NCBI GenBank assembly: GCA_902762905.1
Contig: CACWQE010000002.1
Location: 1 to 64,000, forward strand
Direction: 5' to 3'
Origin: an uncultured Lachnospiraceae bacterium
GTDB taxonomy: Bacteria > Bacillota > Clostridia > Lachnospirales > Lachnospiraceae
DNA length: 64,000 nucleotides
Part shown: piece after piece, positions 36,025 to 46,531 of the stretch
Layout of the letters: each line of letters begins with the position of its first letter
How positions within the stretch are numbered: position 1 is the first letter of the stretch
Made by a program: the position numbers and the translations under genes
The notes under the pieces: generated by a model
Told to the model about the DNA's origin: nothing
The model's database searches: none
What the model saw: only the letters and a program-made list of their open reading frames with translations

Positions 36025-36387
36025 GTGAAGAAGAAAACAGGGAATTATTTAGATTATATACCTGTTCGAAATGATAAATATACATGGAAACAGACAGAAG
36101 ATGGAAGTGTTACAATATTGGTTGAGAATAAGGGAATCTTTCATTGGATGGCACAGCGTTTCCTGCACAAGCCAAGAGTCTCCCAGATTCATTTAGAGGA
36201 ATTTGGGAGTTTCCTATGGGAAAGAATGGATGGGAAACATACCGTGTATGATATCGGACAACAGATGAGCCTGCAATTTGGAGAAAAGGCAGAACCGTTG
36301 TATCCCAGACTGGTACAGTATATGAAGAACTTGGAGCAGTATGAATTTGTTGTAATGAAACAGCCAGAGAAAAGAAGGGAGTCTTAA
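36025..36387 (+). CDS. PqqD-family protein
   Basis: This 120-aa protein starts at GTG 36025, almost touching the OPT stop. The region VSQIHLEEFGSFLWERMDG followed by TVYDIGQQMSLQFGE is the PqqD winged-helix fold that presents peptides to radical SAM enzymes. No PqqA-like precursor or radical SAM gene is nearby, so it may be an orphan that works with the OPT transporter or an unlinked maturase. Confidence 0.75.
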   Translation: MKKKTGNYLDYIPVRNDKYTWKQTEDGSVTILVENKGIFHWMAQRFLHKPRVSQIHLEEFGSFLWERMDGKHTVYDIGQQMSLQFGEKAEPLYPRLVQYMKNLEQYEFVVMKQPEKRRES

Positions 36388-36390
36388 GGC

Positions 36391-36795
36391 ATGCATATTG
36401 AAGAGACAGATCAGTATAAGGTTGTTTGCTATGTGGATCGTAAAGATATGCGGGAACACGGAATACAATTAGAGGATCTGGTAAACCGTACACCACTTGG
36501 AAGAATGTTCATTACGAAAGTGTCTAAGCTTTGTAAGGAAAGTACATCCTATAAATGGCCGGACTGCGCCTATTCTATGCAGATTGATGTGTATCCCGAC
36601 TCCATTGGTTTGGTATTTTCGGAAAGAATTGACGATTATCTGTATAATCTGAGACAGTCCATGGTAGCTTTGCCAAAGGAACAGGCACAACAATTGGATA
36701 AAATGATCGTTATGATCTCTATGGCAGAAGAAGAGGAGGCACGTGAGATGATCCGTAAGTTTGAACATAATGTGCGGAATCTTAGCGAAAATTAG
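36391..36795 (+). CDS. MecA-like adaptor, N-terminal domain only
   Basis: This 134-aa protein resembles the start of Firmicutes MecA (YKVVCYVDRKDMREHGIQLEDL is like the MecA N-terminus), the adaptor that brings substrates to ClpCP. MecA is normally about 220 aa with a C-terminal ClpC-binding domain; the second half here (YSMQIDVYPDSIGLVFSE, then a helical tail) may be a degenerate form of it. It is the third gene of the OPT operon. The family call is tentative. Confidence 0.5.
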   Translation: MHIEETDQYKVVCYVDRKDMREHGIQLEDLVNRTPLGRMFITKVSKLCKESTSYKWPDCAYSMQIDVYPDSIGLVFSERIDDYLYNLRQSMVALPKEQAQQLDKMIVMISMAEEEEAREMIRKFEHNVRNLSEN

Positions 36796-36833
36796 CGGAG
36801 TATGTCTAATATGTCTATAAATTAATGAATATA

Positions 36834-36862
36834 TTGTAATAATCGCACAATTGTGCTATAAT
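36834..36862 (+). promoter_or_regulatory. Chemoreceptor promoter with palindromic operator
   Basis: TTGTAA (36834-36839) and TATAAT (36857-36862) are 17 nt apart. The perfect 12-bp palindrome GCACAATTGTGC (36845-36856) fills the spacer up to the -10 box, so a dimeric repressor bound there would block the promoter. Confidence 0.65.
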
Positions 36863-36893
36863 TTATTCTAGTATTGATTTTAGGAGGTAGAGG

Positions 36894-38603
36894 ATGAAGA
36901 AGGGAATTAAGATCACAGCAAAGATTGTTTTGATGACGCTGTTTCCTTTGATTTTCATTAGTGTAGTGGCAGTTTTAATGGGGGCATCCGGGGAAAAGAA
37001 GATAGCGTATCAACTGATGGAGGAGAATCTTCACAATGTAGCATATAATGTATATTCATTATATGATATGTATGCAGAGGGAGATTATTCTTATGAAGAT
37101 GGTATATTCAAGAAGGGCAAGACAGAATTGACTGACGATTACTCGATTATGGATTCCATCAAAGAGCAGTCCGATATTGAGGTAACTTTGTTCTGGGGCA
37201 AAGAGAGAGTGTTGACAACCGTAACCGATGAGAAGGGCGAACGTGCCATTGGGACAACACTGGACACAGATTTTGCATCGGACATATTGTCTGGCAAGGA
37301 TGATTCTTATTTTGCCCAGGAGGTACAGATTGCCGGGGATGATTATTGTGGATATTACATACCGTTGAAGCAATCGGATGGTGAGATCGTTGGTATGATA
37401 TTTACCGGACGTGCCAAGAAAGAAGTCCGTGCAACCATTACGGCGGGAGAGTATAAGATTGCAGGCAGTATGGCTGTTATCTTACTTATCACAATCATAA
37501 TTGTCATTTTTGTAATCCGTGCAATCGTGACAGCATTGAAACATACGATTAACCGATTGGATGATGTGGCAGAAGGTAAGCTTGATTTTGAGATGCATGA
37601 GAAGATGTTACAGCGTGCGGATGAGATTGGTGAGATGTCACAGTCGATTCAGGGATTGATCAATGAATTCAAGAACATTATTACCGATCTGACCGGTAGT
37701 TCGCAGGAGCTGCAGGCATTCTCGGAGGAATTTGAGAAATCATTTGACACGATTACAGAGAATATCACGAATATTAATACGGCCGTGGATGAGATTGCGA
37801 ATGGTGCAACTTCTCAGGCAGGAGAGACTGTGGAGGCAAATGATGAGATCAGCCGTATGGGTGATGCCATTGGAAATGCAGTAGATGATATTGAGCAGTT
37901 GAATCATAATTCCGATAAGATGCGGGATTATTCCGAATCTGCGGAGAGTACATTACAAGAATTAGTTGCTATTTCGGAGCAGACAAGTCAGGCAATCGAT
38001 GAAGTACGGACGCAGACGAATCTGACGAATGAATCAGCAAAAGCAATTCAGGCAGCAACAGATATGATCACAAGCATATCGGCACAGACGAATATGTTAT
38101 CGTTGAATGCCAGTATTGAGGCTGCAAGAGCTGGTGAGAATGGTAAGGGATTTGCTGTGGTCGCAGATGAGATTCGGAACCTGTCAGAACAGTCTAAGAA
38201 TTCTGCGGATGAGATTATGGCAATTGTATCAGAATTAATTCGTAATTCGAATACAAGTGTAGCAACGATGGATCAGGTATCAACCAGCGTTCAGGAACAG
38301 AATCAGAAGTTAGAGAATACGAAGGCGATGTTTGCATCATTGAATGAGGAGATTGAATCCGTATCAAATGGTGTTGATCGCATTCGGGAGATTATGGAGA
38401 CATTAGAAGGACAGAAGGATACGGTGACAACGAGTGTAGAGCAGTTGGCATCCATTGCAGAAGAGAATGCTGCATCAACGGAGGAGACTTCTGCTTCCAT
38501 GACAGAACTGCGTGACATTGTGAAACAGTGTCATGATCAGACAATCCGCTTGACTGAGATTTCAAGAGAATTGAACAAGCATACGAATCATTTTCAGTTA
38601 TAG
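36894..38603 (+). CDS. Methyl-accepting chemotaxis protein
   Basis: This 569-aa receptor has a TM segment at about 8-30, an extracellular Cache-like sensor (about 35-185), a second TM (about 195-215), HAMP (about 216-270) and a signalling domain with the conserved hairpin tip [19 protein letters not shown]. It couples an outside ligand to CheA. The ATG follows AGGAGGTAGAGG. No other chemotaxis genes are in the window. The Cache part suggests an amino or organic acid ligand, which is only inference. Confidence 0.93.
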   Translation: MKKGIKITAKIVLMTLFPLIFISVVAVLMGASGEKKIAYQLMEENLHNVAYNVYSLYDMYAEGDYSYEDGIFKKGKTELTDDYSIMDSIKEQSDIEVTLFWGKERVLTTVTDEKGERAIGTTLDTDFASDILSGKDDSYFAQEVQIAGDDYCGYYIPLKQSDGEIVGMIFTGRAKKEVRATITAGEYKIAGSMAVILLITIIIVIFVIRAIVTALKHTINRLDDVAEGKLDFEMHEKMLQRADEIGEMSQSIQGLINEFKNIITDLTGSSQELQAFSEEFEKSFDTITENITNINTAVDEIANGATSQAGETVEANDEISRMGDAIGNAVDDIEQLNHNSDKMRDYSESAESTLQELVAISEQTSQAIDEVRTQTNLTNESAKAIQAATDMITSISAQTNMLSLNASIEAARAGENGKGFAVVADEIRNLSEQSKNSADEIMAIVSELIRNSNTSVATMDQVSTSVQEQNQKLENTKAMFASLNEEIESVSNGVDRIREIMETLEGQKDTVTTSVEQLASIAEENAASTEETSASMTELRDIVKQCHDQTIRLTEISRELNKHTNHFQL

Positions 38604-38628
38604 ACAATTGAGTCAGGTCTGTTAGAAT

Positions 38629-38690
38629 AAGAACTGTTGTATTAGGATACGAAGGGATTCTAATACACAGTTCTTTTTTTTGATTTTGTC
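38629..38690 (+). terminator. Terminator after the chemoreceptor gene
   Basis: AAGAACTGT pairs with ACAGTTCTT with an inner GTATTAG/CTAATAC helix, followed by a long T-run. Confidence 0.85.
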
Positions 38691-38764
38691 TAGGGCAATA
38701 TGCCTTGTAAATGCTGTATATATGACATATAATGTAGGCAGTAAGATAAAGGAAGGCTTTTGAC

Positions 38765-39376
38765 ATGGAACATAAGATTAAGAATGTTGTATTTGATGTG
38801 GGCAATGTATTGATTGACTTTTGTTGGGAGAAGCATTGCCGACACTTAGGATATAGCGAAGAGATAATTAATGCATTTGAGAAGAATATGGTGAACTCGG
38901 ATTGTTGGAGCAGATTGGATGAAGGAACGATGGAAGAAGCAGAGGCAATCGAAGAGTTTGTTCGGAGAATGCCGCAGTATGAAGCTAAGATCCGTAAGTT
39001 CTGGGATACAGCGGAAGGATTTGTAGAGGAATATCCTTATGCAGCGCCTATGATGGATCTGCTGCATAAGAAAGGCTACCGGGTGTATTTGTTATCGAAT
39101 TATCCGCTTCATATGTACGAGATTCACTGGCCGACATTTGCATTTTTCAAAAAGGTAGATGGATATGTCGTATCAGCGGCAGAACGGTTGAAGAAGCCGG
39201 ATCCGGCAATCTATCATTGTTTGTGTGATCGATATGGTCTGATACCGGGAGAGTGTCTGTTTATAGATGACCGGATGGAGAATATAGAAGCTGCGAGACA
39301 GGTTGGAATGGAAGGAATCTGTTTCCGATCGATGGAACAGCTACAGAGGGAATCACAGATATTTAGTGAAGAGTAG
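38765..39376 (+). CDS. HAD-family hydrolase, YihX-like
   Basis: This 203-aa phosphatase-like protein shows motif I VFDVGNVLIDF, motif II LLSNYP, motif III KKPDPAIY and motif IV FIDDRMENIEAA. Proteins of this subgroup act on sugar phosphates or haloacids; the substrate is not evident. It is 30 nt upstream of ung and may be co-transcribed. Confidence 0.88.
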   Translation: MEHKIKNVVFDVGNVLIDFCWEKHCRHLGYSEEIINAFEKNMVNSDCWSRLDEGTMEEAEAIEEFVRRMPQYEAKIRKFWDTAEGFVEEYPYAAPMMDLLHKKGYRVYLLSNYPLHMYEIHWPTFAFFKKVDGYVVSAAERLKKPDPAIYHCLCDRYGLIPGECLFIDDRMENIEAARQVGMEGICFRSMEQLQRESQIFSEE

Positions 39377-39408
39377 ATGACACAGATAAGATAGAAGGAG
39401 GAAACATT

Positions 39409-40086
39409 ATGCCACCAATTACGAATGACTGGGCAGAACCATTACAGGAAGAATACAAGAAGGAATATTATCGGAAATTATATTATACCGTGAATGAGGA
39501 ATATCACAGTGGAAGAACTATCTATCCGCCAGCGGATGATATTTTTAATGCATTTCATCTTACACCATTGCATGAAGTGAAATGTGTTATTATCGGACAG
39601 GACCCATATCACAATGTCAATCAGGCGCATGGATTGTGTTTTAGTGTGAAACCAGAAGTAGAGATCCCACCGTCGCTTGTCAATATCTATCAGGAATTGC
39701 ATGATGATCTGGGGTGTTACATCCCGAATAACGGTTACCTTGTGAAATGGGCAAAGCAAGGTGTGTTGATGTTGAATAGTGTATTGACTGTGCGGGCACA
39801 TCAGGCGAATTCCCATCAGGGTATTGGATGGGAGCAGTTTACAGATGCGGTTATGGATATTTTGAATGAACAGGATCGTCCTATTGTATTTTTGTTATGG
39901 GGAAGACCGGCACAGAATAAAGCGGCACGATTGAATAATCCAAATCACCTGATCTTAAAAGCACCACATCCAAGTCCACTCTCGGCATATCGTGGATTCT
40001 TTGGATGCAAACATTTTAGTAAAGCAAATGCATTTTTGGAGGAACATGGATTAGAGCCAATAGACTGGCAGATTGAGAACATATAA
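39409..40086 (+). CDS. ung: Uracil-DNA glycosylase
   Basis: This 225-aa family-1 enzyme excises uracil from DNA. The water-activating loop GQDPYHNVNQAHGLCFSV and the Leu-loop HPSPLSAYRGFFGC are intact, and LLWGRPAQ matches the family. AGGAGG precedes the ATG. Confidence 0.97.
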   Translation: MPPITNDWAEPLQEEYKKEYYRKLYYTVNEEYHSGRTIYPPADDIFNAFHLTPLHEVKCVIIGQDPYHNVNQAHGLCFSVKPEVEIPPSLVNIYQELHDDLGCYIPNNGYLVKWAKQGVLMLNSVLTVRAHQANSHQGIGWEQFTDAVMDILNEQDRPIVFLLWGRPAQNKAARLNNPNHLILKAPHPSPLSAYRGFFGCKHFSKANAFLEEHGLEPIDWQIENI

Positions 40087-40151
40087 GAGTAATTCCCGAT
40101 AAGATTCATGTTTCTTCTATGTGAGATTCGAAAGAGTATAGTGGAAGGGAC

Positions 40152-41999
40152 ATGCGAAGAATGAGTTATGGAAATCAGAAGAGAAAGCTGCATATCGAAG
40201 GTTTGGATGCATTAAGAGGAATTGCAATTTTAGGAGTGATACTATACCATTTGATGCCGGGAAAGGTGCCGGGTGGTTTTTTAGGAGTGAATCTGTTTTT
40301 TGTATTATCTGGATATTTGATCTATCGAACGAGTGTATTGGATTATCATGAAGATCGGTATTCTGTGATTACATTTTACAAGAAGCGGATCGGAAGAATA
40401 TACCCTGCTATGCTTGTTATGGTGGTGACCGTGATGGGCGTACTTGTTCTTGCTTTGCCACAGGTGGCAAAAGGAAAGCTGGGGGAAGTTCTCAGTATTG
40501 TTTTTGGATATAACAATATATGGCAGGTGGGACAGAGTGCATCCTATTTTGCGAGGATCAGTCAGCAATCGCCGTTTACACATTTGTGGGCAACAGCAGT
40601 TGAATTGCAGTTTTATCTGGTATGGCCGGTTCTCTTTGGGGTGCTGCGATGGTTGTGTCAGCATACATCTAAGCGATTCATGAGAAAGGTGTTATTAGGG
40701 ATTGTCATTTTGACCGGAATGTGGATGCCGGTTTTATACCAGCCGGATCAGGATGTTTCAAGATTATATTATGGAACGGATACCCGTATATTTGCGTTGT
40801 TACTGGGGGTATATGTTGGAGCTATACATCGGGAAGCGGAATATATCAGCAGGCGAAGAATCCCAGCATGGATGCACCAGATGGCGCTTATAGTTGTAAG
40901 TTTGCTTTATATTACTGCATATTTTGTCTTAGAAGGACAGATGCCAATGTTATATAGAGGAGGTCTGTTTGTACACAGTATTTTATGTGGAATTCTGCTG
41001 CTGCTTCTACCGTATAGTGGCTGGGAGAAAGCGTTGGAAAGAAGTCCATTTACTATGGTTGGCAAAATGAGTTATGAGCTGTATTTGTGGATGTATCCGG
41101 TCATTTTCCTATTTGGATACAATAAGAAGAATTATGGAATTGTGTCCTGGGGAATTCAGATCGGTTTGATTGGAATCTTAGCGTCAGCCCAGTATGGAAT
41201 TACAAGATATGTGCATAAGAGGAAAAGATATCGGAATAAAACAGGGATAAGCAGAGCAGCATGTGCAGCTTGTAGTATAGGAATTGCATTTATGGTATTG
41301 ACAGGGAGTGTTGCGATTACACAGCATCTGCCTGAAATGAAACATACGTCTGCTAAGCTGATAGCGAAGGGACAATACGGTAATCATAAGAAAAATTTAT
41401 CTGCAAAAGATATGGGAAATAAGATTTCAGACAAGAAGATAACGGAGGAAGCAGTAACGCTTACAACAGAGGCAGTAACGGAACAGAATGCGGATCGTAA
41501 GACCGTTACGGCAATTGGAGATTCTGTTTTACTAGGAGCGGATACCGACATAGAGAGTGTTATTCCGAATTGCGTTGTAGATGCCAAGGAATCGAGACAG
41601 GTTGCCAAGGCAAGGACTGTTGTGGATAGCCTGAAGCAAAAAGGGGAACTAGGAGACATTGTAATTCTTGCACTTGGAACGAATGGAACCTTTTCTCCAA
41701 CGGTTGGTAAGAAATTGGTGAAAGCAATCGGCAGCAAACGTCAGATCTATTGGGTGACGGTATATGGAAGACATTTACAATGGCAGGAAGATTCCAATCA
41801 AATGATTTTGTCAATGGCGGAAAAATATGATAATATACATGTGATTGATTGGGCTGCATATTGTGCCGGACATGATGACTGGTTTTTGGAGGACGGCGTG
41901 CATCTGACACAGGACGGTTGCAAGGCGTATGCCCAGATGTTATATGATAGCATCCTTCCTGATATAGGAACGAAGGCAGAGGCAGAGTCGGTTCAATAG
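40152..41999 (+). CDS. OatA-like acyltransferase with SGNH domain
   Basis: This 615-aa protein has an acyltransferase-3 membrane domain (about 15-385, EGLDALRGIAILGVILYH and FFVLSGYLIY), a Lys/Thr-rich linker, then an extracytoplasmic SGNH esterase domain with GDSVLLG (Ser), LGTNG and DGVHLT (Asp, His). This is the plan of peptidoglycan O-acetyltransferase OatA, which protects from lysozyme. ATG 40152 lies very close to AAGGGA; ATG 40161 is an alternative start. Confidence 0.88.
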   Translation: MRRMSYGNQKRKLHIEGLDALRGIAILGVILYHLMPGKVPGGFLGVNLFFVLSGYLIYRTSVLDYHEDRYSVITFYKKRIGRIYPAMLVMVVTVMGVLVLALPQVAKGKLGEVLSIVFGYNNIWQVGQSASYFARISQQSPFTHLWATAVELQFYLVWPVLFGVLRWLCQHTSKRFMRKVLLGIVILTGMWMPVLYQPDQDVSRLYYGTDTRIFALLLGVYVGAIHREAEYISRRRIPAWMHQMALIVVSLLYITAYFVLEGQMPMLYRGGLFVHSILCGILLLLLPYSGWEKALERSPFTMVGKMSYELYLWMYPVIFLFGYNKKNYGIVSWGIQIGLIGILASAQYGITRYVHKRKRYRNKTGISRAACAACSIGIAFMVLTGSVAITQHLPEMKHTSAKLIAKGQYGNHKKNLSAKDMGNKISDKKITEEAVTLTTEAVTEQNADRKTVTAIGDSVLLGADTDIESVIPNCVVDAKESRQVAKARTVVDSLKQKGELGDIVILALGTNGTFSPTVGKKLVKAIGSKRQIYWVTVYGRHLQWQEDSNQMILSMAEKYDNIHVIDWAAYCAGHDDWFLEDGVHLTQDGCKAYAQMLYDSILPDIGTKAEAESVQ

Positions 42000-42021
42000 A
42001 CCCAGAGAAAGAGGATAACCA

Positions 42022-42630
42022 ATGGAGATATATATTATCAGACACGGGGAGACCGTATGGAATGCAAAGAAGCTGTTACAGGGAAGTACAGATATAGAAT
42101 TGAATGAGAATGGCAGAGAATTGGCTGGTATAACCGGGCAGAATTTAGAAGGTGTTGTATTTAACAAGATATACAGTTCACCACTGATCCGTGCCTATGA
42201 GACGGCATGCCTGATACGGGGACATCGGAATATTCCGATCATACGAGATGCAAGACTTAGGGAGTTATGTTTTGGCAGTAATGAAGGAAAGGACTTCTCC
42301 AAGTTGTTAGCGGATGAGAGTGATCCGTTCCATTACTTTTTTAAGCAGCCGGAGCGATACCGGGCACCGGCTGATGGTGAGACATTAGAACATATCTGTG
42401 AGAGAGCAAAGGAGTTCTTGACGGAGGTGATCGAACCGCAATGGAAAGAGTTAGAACGTGTTATGATCGTGGCACATGGGGCTATGAATAAGGCGTTGAT
42501 GTGTCATGTCAAACAGCATGGAATTGATCAGTATTGGTCTGGTGGTCTGCAGACTAATTGCAATGTGATCATTGTAAATCTTGATGAGAACGGATATCAT
42601 GTTGTAGATGAGACGCGGACATTTTACTGA
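42022..42630 (+). CDS. Histidine phosphatase (phosphoglycerate mutase-like)
   Basis: This 202-aa protein has the catalytic IIRHGETVWNAKK motif, SSPLIRAYETA and the second His in VAHGAMNKAL. Such small proteins dephosphorylate diverse metabolites; the substrate cannot be told. GAGGATAACC precedes the ATG. A convergent terminator follows. Confidence 0.88.
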   Translation: MEIYIIRHGETVWNAKKLLQGSTDIELNENGRELAGITGQNLEGVVFNKIYSSPLIRAYETACLIRGHRNIPIIRDARLRELCFGSNEGKDFSKLLADESDPFHYFFKQPERYRAPADGETLEHICERAKEFLTEVIEPQWKELERVMIVAHGAMNKALMCHVKQHGIDQYWSGGLQTNCNVIIVNLDENGYHVVDETRTFY

Positions 42631-42669
42631 TCATGAAATTCATATAAGATATAGACAGGAAAGAATGAA

Positions 42670-42729
42670 CAACAGCCCTGTATAATATGGATATCCAATG
42701 AGTGGAATCCATGTTATACAGGGCTGTTG
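42670..42729. terminator. Bidirectional terminator between convergent genes
   Basis: CAACAGCCCTG pairs with CAGGGCTGTTG and an inner TATAA..ATGGAT/ATCCAT..TTATA helix continues the stem, between the histidine phosphatase and the polyamine operon. Confidence 0.85.
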
Positions 42730-42768
42730 TGTGTTCTATATTCAAAAGTATATCTTTAATAGAATCTG

Positions 42769-44619
42769 TTATTTTGATTTTACCTCTTTCCAGAGATTAT
42801 TGTAGATACGATCGGTCTTATCTCCAAGATATTGGAATGTTTCTAAGTTGTTATACTGTGTCAGATCTGGAAAGGCAATGGTACTGTTACGGATATCGTC
42901 ATCTTCGATCAACTTACGGGCTTCTGTATTTGGTGTGGAATACGTGATGTACTCAAAATTCATAAGTGCAATATCCGGGCGGCAGAGGAAGTTAATAAAT
43001 TTCTCTGCATTTTCTTTATTTGGTGCGTCTTTCAGGATACACCAGGAATCAATCCATACATTGGTGCCTTCCTTTGGAATGACGTATTCGAGATCTGGAT
43101 TCTCACGTTTGGTGTAGATGGCTTCTCCAGAATAGATGACGCCGATTGCAGCCTCGTTGCCGATCATCTTGTCACGCACCTGGTCTACAACGTAAGCCTG
43201 TGTCAGAGGTTTCTGATCGATCAATGCCTGTTTTGCTTCTTCTAATTCCTTTGGATCACTTGAATTCATGGAATACCCTAATTTCTTCAGTGCAACCATG
43301 AAAGCATCCCGGACAGAATCCTGCATTAAAATATTGTCCTTATATTTGTCATTCCATAGAATATCCCAGGAATCGACTGGTTCATCTACCATAGTTTTGT
43401 TATATAAGATACCGACTGTTCCAACACAATATGGAACGCTGTATTTGTTTTCCGGGTCAAAGTCCTTTGACTGGTTGATGTAGTCTGGATCAATGTTTTT
43501 CACATTTGGTATATTGTCGTAATTAAGCTCTGCTAACAGACCATTTTCAATCATTTTCTGAATCATATAGTCAGAAGGACATACGACATCATAATCGGCA
43601 GCTTTGGATGCCACCTTTGGGTACATAGTTTCATTGGTCTCATATTCATCATAGACCACTTCGATTCCGGTCTCTTCTTCAAACATAGTAAGAACTTCAG
43701 GATCAAGATATTCACCCCAGTTATATACGATGACCTGCTGGTTTCCTTTTCCCTGAAAGAGGAATACGGAGCCAATGATTAAAATGAGTGCAACTGCGGC
43801 GGCTGCAAACTGTTTGGAATATCTGCGCACAAAACTTACGTGCTTTCGCGACTGCTTTTCTTTGGCAGGACTTATATTAACAATCAGTAATAACACGAAT
43901 ACGGTAACAAAGATGATCGTGGATAATGCGTACATTTCCGGTTTGATTCCTTTACGTACTTCTGTATAGATCTTAGTAGAAAGGGTATCTACACCGGCAC
44001 CTTTGGTAAAATGCGTAATGATGAAATCATCCAAAGACATAGTAAATGCCATCAGGAACCCGGAAAGAATTCCCGGTAGAATGTCCGGGAAGATTACCTT
44101 GAAAAACGCATACACCGGTGAGGCTCCAAGATCAAGGGCTGCTTCGTAAGTATTCGGATTAAGCTGCTTGAACTTCGGCATAACATTCAATATCACATAC
44201 GGAATGTTAAAGGTAATGTGTGCAAGCAGGATAGTCTGCATACCAAAGCGAAATCCAAAGCTGATGAATAATAACATAAGGGAAATACCGGTTACGATAT
44301 CGGCATTTAACATAGGAATATTATTCATTCCAAGCAGAAGGTTCTTTGGTCTGGCTTTCATATTGTTAAGGGCAATACAGGTAATTGTTCCAATGAGTGT
44401 CGCAATCACGGATGATACGATTGCAATGAATATAGTATTATATAATGCCTGCATGATCGCATCATTTTTGAAAAGCTCGGAATACCAGTGGGTAGTAAAA
44501 CCGCCCCACTTTGCTCTGGTACGACTGCTATTGAAAGAAAGTACGATCAGGGTAACGATTGGCGCATATAAGAATATGAATATAATCGCTACATAAAATC
44601 GTTCAATAAATCGTTTCAT
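42769..44619 (-). CDS. potCD: Spermidine/putrescine ABC permease-binding protein fusion (PotC-PotD)
   Basis: This 616-aa fusion has a PotC-type permease at about 1-260 (EAALDLGASPVYAFFKVIFP is the EAA loop), a linking TM segment (about 272-290), then a PotD-type substrate-binding domain to the end (VIVYNWGEYLDPEVL, DVVCPSDYMIQKM, WDILWNDKYKDNILM). The binding domain is tethered outside the membrane instead of being a lipoprotein. It imports polyamines with PotA and PotB, whose genes precede it. Confidence 0.94.
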   Translation of the reverse strand: MKRFIERFYVAIIFIFLYAPIVTLIVLSFNSSRTRAKWGGFTTHWYSELFKNDAIMQALYNTIFIAIVSSVIATLIGTITCIALNNMKARPKNLLLGMNNIPMLNADIVTGISLMLLFISFGFRFGMQTILLAHITFNIPYVILNVMPKFKQLNPNTYEAALDLGASPVYAFFKVIFPDILPGILSGFLMAFTMSLDDFIITHFTKGAGVDTLSTKIYTEVRKGIKPEMYALSTIIFVTVFVLLLIVNISPAKEKQSRKHVSFVRRYSKQFAAAAVALILIIGSVFLFQGKGNQQVIVYNWGEYLDPEVLTMFEEETGIEVVYDEYETNETMYPKVASKAADYDVVCPSDYMIQKMIENGLLAELNYDNIPNVKNIDPDYINQSKDFDPENKYSVPYCVGTVGILYNKTMVDEPVDSWDILWNDKYKDNILMQDSVRDAFMVALKKLGYSMNSSDPKELEEAKQALIDQKPLTQAYVVDQVRDKMIGNEAAIGVIYSGEAIYTKRENPDLEYVIPKEGTNVWIDSWCILKDAPNKENAEKFINFLCRPDIALMNFEYITYSTPNTEARKLIEDDDIRNSTIAFPDLTQYNNLETFQYLGDKTDRIYNNLWKEVKSK

Positions 44620-45440
44620 TACATCATGCCTCCTTCCCCATCTTTGTCAAATACAGCAGATGCAGCCATGTTGATGATGATGAAGATCATCATAACAAGG
44701 GAAAGTCCACTTCCTAAGTTCCAGTTACTTGCCTGTGTGAATTCCTGTTCAATGACATTACCGATCAATAGGATCTTGCTTCCGCCAAGCAGGTTGGAGA
44801 TGACGAAGGTGGTCAATGCAGGGATGAATACCATAGTAATACCACTGATAACACCAGGGATTGTCAATGGGAAGATAACTTTTGTAAAAGTCTGTATTCC
44901 GTTGGCACCAAGATCTCTGGCAGCATTGATCACGTCGGCATCTAATTTGATCAGTGAGTTATAGATCGGTAATACCATAAATGGCAAAAAGTTATATACC
45001 ATACCAAGTACAATTGCGTATGGAGTATTGATAATATTCAAGGATGGCAGATGGAGAAAATGCAGGATTGAATTGATAACTCCTGTTTTTTCTAATAGGG
45101 TCTGCCATGCCAAGGTACGCAGTAAGAAATTCATCCACATTGGGAGGATGAAGATCAGTACAATAAAGCTGTTCTGATTGATCCCTAATCTGGAGAGAAT
45201 CATAGCAAGCGGATAGGCAAGTACCAGACAGATGATCGTTGCAATGAGAGACAATAGTATAGATAGTCCCAATGCCTTGAGATGCTCAGGTTCTGCAATT
45301 GCGGTGATGTTTGCCAGCGTAAAATGTTTCTCTGAATCGATCAATCCATAATAAAAGATCATAAATAAAGGAATCAGGATAAATACAATTCCCCAGACTG
45401 TGAAGGGCATTGCCAGCCATTTACTCTGTTTAGTCTTCAA
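44619..45440 (-). CDS. potB: Spermidine/putrescine ABC transporter permease PotB
   Basis: This 273-aa permease has about six TM segments and the EAA loop [20 protein letters not shown]. Its stop shares a base with the potCD start and its start lies within the potA end, so the operon is tightly coupled. Confidence 0.94.
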   Translation of the reverse strand: MKTKQSKWLAMPFTVWGIVFILIPLFMIFYYGLIDSEKHFTLANITAIAEPEHLKALGLSILLSLIATIICLVLAYPLAMILSRLGINQNSFIVLIFILPMWMNFLLRTLAWQTLLEKTGVINSILHFLHLPSLNIINTPYAIVLGMVYNFLPFMVLPIYNSLIKLDADVINAARDLGANGIQTFTKVIFPLTIPGVISGITMVFIPALTTFVISNLLGGSKILLIGNVIEQEFTQASNWNLGSGLSLVMMIFIIINMAASAVFDKDGEGGMM

Positions 45441-46503
45441 CGTAAGCTACCTCCTCGTCCTCGGATTCTGGCTTATGCATGATCTGGATATTAAATGGAT
45501 CGACCTGGATGCCAACTTTCTCTCCAACCGGATGCATGATCGTAGAATGAACGAGCCATTCAAAACCGCCAGCCATAACTTCCATCTCGTAGTGAACACC
45601 TTTGAAAATAATGTGGGTTACTTCGCCAGAGATAGTTCCTTCTTCTGGTTTACATAACACAACGTCTTCTGGACGGATGACAACATCGACTGGTTTGTTA
45701 GTGCCGAATCCTTCATCGACACACTGCCATTTGGCACCAAAGAAGGATACGAGACGGTCTTCCAGCATGGTAGCATTAATAATGTTGCTGTCACCGATAA
45801 AGTCGGCAACGAAAGCATTCTCCGGTTCATTATAGATGTCTTCTGGTGTTCCAATCTGCTGGATGTATCCCTGATTCATAACCACAATCGTGTCACTCAT
45901 GGTAAGGGCTTCTTCCTGATCGTGTGTAACATAAATAAAGGTAATTCCTAATTCGTTCTTGAGGCGGATCAATTCATACTGCATATCCTGACGTAATTTG
46001 AGATCCAATGCACCAAGCGGTTCATCTAAGAGAAGGATCTTTGGCTCGTTGACAATAGCACGGGCAATGGCAATTCGCTGCTGCTGACCACCACTTAGGG
46101 AATCTGGTTTTCGGTTCTCATATCCATCCAGATTCACAAGTTTTAATGCATAGTGGATCTTATCATCAATGTATGCTTTACTTTTATTCTTTAATTTCAG
46201 ACCGAAAGCGATGTTTTCTGCAATAGTCATATGGGTAAAAAGTGCATACTTTTGAAATACCGTATTCAATTGCCGCTTATTTGGTGGCAGATTGGTAATG
46301 TCGGTACCGTCAAACATGACTTTTCCCTGGTCAGGCTGCTCAAATCCACCAATAATACGAAGTGTTGTTGTCTTACCGCAGCCAGAAGGGCCTAACAATG
46401 TGAGAAATTCATTCTCCCGGATATATAGATTCAAGTCGTCTAAGACAACGTTGTCCCCATAGGATTTTGTGATGTTTACTAGGTCAATTAATTTGTTAGC
46501 CAT
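45430..46503 (-). CDS. potA: Spermidine/putrescine ABC transporter ATPase PotA
   Basis: This 357-aa ATPase has Walker [17 protein letters not shown], signature [14 protein letters not shown], Walker [14 protein letters not shown]-loop [11 protein letters not shown] and a C-terminal TOBE-type regulatory domain. AAGGAGGACA precedes the ATG. Confidence 0.95.
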   Translation of the reverse strand: MANKLIDLVNITKSYGDNVVLDDLNLYIRENEFLTLLGPSGCGKTTTLRIIGGFEQPDQGKVMFDGTDITNLPPNKRQLNTVFQKYALFTHMTIAENIAFGLKLKNKSKAYIDDKIHYALKLVNLDGYENRKPDSLSGGQQQRIAIARAIVNEPKILLLDEPLGALDLKLRQDMQYELIRLKNELGITFIYVTHDQEEALTMSDTIVVMNQGYIQQIGTPEDIYNEPENAFVADFIGDSNIINATMLEDRLVSFFGAKWQCVDEGFGTNKPVDVVIRPEDVVLCKPEEGTISGEVTHIIFKGVHYEMEVMAGGFEWLVHSTIMHPVGEKVGIQVDPFNIQIMHKPESEDEEVAYVED

Positions 46504-46531
46504 GGAACAATGTCCTCCTTATTATAGTAAT

